Below are positions 5,304 through 6,250 of a stretch of DNA of 6,250 bases, piece after piece. Each line of letters opens with the position of its first letter. The stretch's first letter is position 1. The position numbers and the translations under genes were made by a program. The notes beneath the pieces are model-generated. The model was given only the letters and a program-made list of their open reading frames with translations, did no database searches and was not told where the DNA came from. Source of the stretch: Nitrosopumilales archaeon. GTDB lineage: Archaea > Thermoproteota > Nitrososphaeria > Nitrososphaerales > Nitrosopumilaceae. The DNA is taken from NCBI GenBank assembly GCA_016838795.1, contig JAEHKQ010000221.1, positions 1 to 6,250 on the forward strand, given 5' to 3'.

Positions 5304-6250
5304 CTAATTTTGTCCTGCTACGACCGAATAGCTAACTGTAACACCATCTGGATTCATTGTGTGTACCGCAAGAGCATTACCTGCAAATACCCACGTTCCC
5401 ATGTTTGATTCGCTATCGACAAAGGTTAATGCAAACTTTGTCCCATCATCTAGTTCCCAAATCGCTTGTCCAGTGTCCTCGCCTTCAGCTAGAGGTCCAT
5501 GTAGTGCAATGAGTTGAATTGGTTCCGAGGCAGCATAGGTCAATATTCCACTGTATGTCATTTCACTTGGTGGAAGAATGATTATTATCGAGTGTTCTTC
5601 GTGTCCAATTCCTGGGTCAATCATGGAGTTTAGTGTTCCAGTGATAACTGTATCAGACATTTCTTTTTCCAAGTAGCTGACAGAGTAGCTCACTGTAAAT
5701 TGTTCTTCATTCATGGTGTGTACTGCAAGTGCGTTACCAGTGAATAACCAAGAACCCATAGATGTTTCTGGATCAATGAAGGTCAAAGCAAACTTTGTCC
5801 CATCATCTAGTTCCCAAATCGGTTGTCCAGTGTCCTCACCTTCAGCTAGAGGTCCATGTAGTGCAATGAGTTGAATTGGTTCCGATGCGTCATAGGATAC
5901 GATTCCTTTGTAGATGTTATCCGTTGGTGGTAGTATTATTGCAAGCTGATGTGTTTCATGTCCAATTCCTGGATCCAGCATTGATTGAATGGTTCCTGTT
6001 GCGGTAATCCAAACATGTGGTTTTATTTCCATAGGTTCTTCTACTATTTCTGCTTCTTCAATTGTTATCTCTTCTTCTAATTCTACTACAATTTCCTCTT
6101 CCTCTACTGGTGCGGGTTCTGGTACTGGTGCGGGTTCTGAACAAAGTCTGTCACCACAAACTACTGAGCCAGCTGAGCCAACCCTCAAAAGTGGAACTCC
6201 TTGTCCTGGTCCAGCTTCAGCAAATTGAGTTAAATCGACAGAAGCTGCAA
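5304..6250 (-). CDS. Secreted-type protein with acidic Glu/Pro linker and two tandem modules (N-terminus beyond right edge)
   Basis: The frame is open from the right edge (first full codon at 6248) to TAG at 5306-5304, giving 314 visible residues. A TTG at 6188 could be taken as the start, but coding continues upstream in the same frame with protein-like sequence (AASVDLTQFAEAGPGQG), so the true start and probable signal peptide lie outside. Numbering from the first visible residue: a CGDRLC pair (C31, C36), a Pro-rich stretch (38-47), an extremely Glu-rich linker (about 49-75), then two modules (about 85-190 and 204-309) that share roughly three quarters of their residues. Each module has DPGIGHE, ILPP, an identical EPIQLIALHGPLAEGEDTG segment, WELDDGTKFALTF and GNALAVHTMN, and looks all-beta. 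The protein is probably a cell-surface or exported protein. I recall similar beta modules in thaumarchaeal secreted proteins but no assigned function. The mature C-terminus has no membrane anchor. Confidence 0.88.
   Translation of the reverse strand, partial: AASVDLTQFAEAGPGQGVPLLRVGSAGSVVCGDRLCSEPAPVPEPAPVEEEEIVVELEEEITIEEAEIVEEPMEIKPHVWITATGTIQSMLDPGIGHETHQLAIILPPTDNIYKGIVSYDASEPIQLIALHGPLAEGEDTGQPIWELDDGTKFALTFIDPETSMGSWLFTGNALAVHTMNEEQFTVSYSVSYLEKEMSDTVITGTLNSMIDPGIGHEEHSIIIILPPSEMTYSGILTYAASEPIQLIALHGPLAEGEDTGQAIWELDDGTKFALTFVDSESNMGTWVFAGNALAVHTMNPDGVTVSYSVVAGQN
5322..5648 (-). repeat. C-terminal module of the tandem-module protein
   Basis: This is the second copy of the beta-rich module (visible residues 201-309), offset from the first copy by 357 bp (119 codons). 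About three quarters of residues are identical. Differences are mostly conservative, such as I/V, L/I, S/T and D/E, which indicates selection on the fold. Confidence 0.85.
5431..5528 (-). repeat. 98-bp near-identical tract, copy in the C-terminal module
   Basis: This tract matches 5788-5885 at 96 of 98 positions. The two differences are one silent change (a Gly codon) and one amino-acid change (Ala here, Pro in the other copy). Identity falls sharply on both sides. Confidence 0.9.
5679..6005 (-). repeat. N-terminal module of the tandem-module protein
   Basis: This is the first copy of the module (visible residues 82-190), immediately after the acidic linker. It is separated from the second copy by about ten residues (SYLEKEMSDT). 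The conserved landmarks are in the same order as in the other copy. Confidence 0.85.
5788..5885 (-). repeat. 98-bp near-identical tract, copy in the N-terminal module
   Basis: Partner of 5431-5528, with 96 of 98 bases the same. It encodes the stretch from SEPIQL to GTKFA. Codon choice is almost the same as in the partner copy, unlike in the flanking conserved segments. Confidence 0.9.

Noticed and set aside
5304..6188. TTG at 6188 as the true start of the right-hand gene
   Set aside because: The frame continues open to the window edge with sensible protein sequence, and this start would leave an apparently exported protein without a signal peptide.
5989..6228. 79-residue plus-strand Ser/Thr-rich frame
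   Set aside because: Antisense of the Glu/Pro linker: complemented GAA/GAG and related codons produce the Ser/Thr-rich run.
1..6250. Mobile element, CRISPR array or defence system
   Set aside because: No transposase, integrase, terminal inverted repeats, spaced direct repeats or recognised defence proteins. The only long repeats are coding modules within one gene.

Overview
The window looks like a piece of an AT-rich genome of an ammonia-oxidising archaeon (Nitrososphaerota/Thaumarchaeota, Nitrosopumilus-like). The main reason is a complete eukaryote-type DNA topoisomerase IB, which among archaea is known from this lineage. Supporting signs are TATA-type promoters close to start codons with no clear Shine-Dalgarno sequences, signal peptides ending in AFA|Q, and a small roadblock-like protein of a kind I associate with Nitrosopumilus. 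The placement rests on recognised protein features, not on a database search.

Layout, left to right. At 1-582 (minus) is the N-terminal part of a secreted protein of unknown function that starts at TTG and runs off the left edge. Divergent from it, 665-832 (plus) encodes a 55-residue protein with a CxC motif directly after the initiator Met. Convergent with that, 868-1011 (minus) encodes a 47-residue protein with ten cysteines, almost all in CxC pairs: a metallothionein-like metal-binding protein with its own TATA box. At 1070-1951 (minus) is a 293-residue protein of unknown function. A 234-bp divergent intergenic region follows, holding a good TATA box and two dyad-symmetry elements.

The plus strand then carries a 130-residue roadblock/DUF6659-like protein (2186-2578), a classical short-chain dehydrogenase/reductase (2620-3450) and topoisomerase IB (3534-5204). 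Each seems to have its own promoter, so this is a run of co-directional single genes more than a demonstrated operon. At the right end, convergent with topoisomerase IB, a secreted-type protein (5304 to beyond 6250, minus) has an acidic Glu/Pro linker and two tandem modules of about 119 codons. Its start is outside the window.

I see no mobile element, CRISPR array, tRNA or rRNA, and no evidence of a defence island. The most interesting content is the metallothionein-like gene, which is hidden beneath a longer spurious antisense reading frame, and a nearly identical 98-bp tract shared by the two modules of the right-hand gene, which looks like recent gene conversion. Functional links between the genes are not evident beyond the proximity of two small cysteine-containing proteins.
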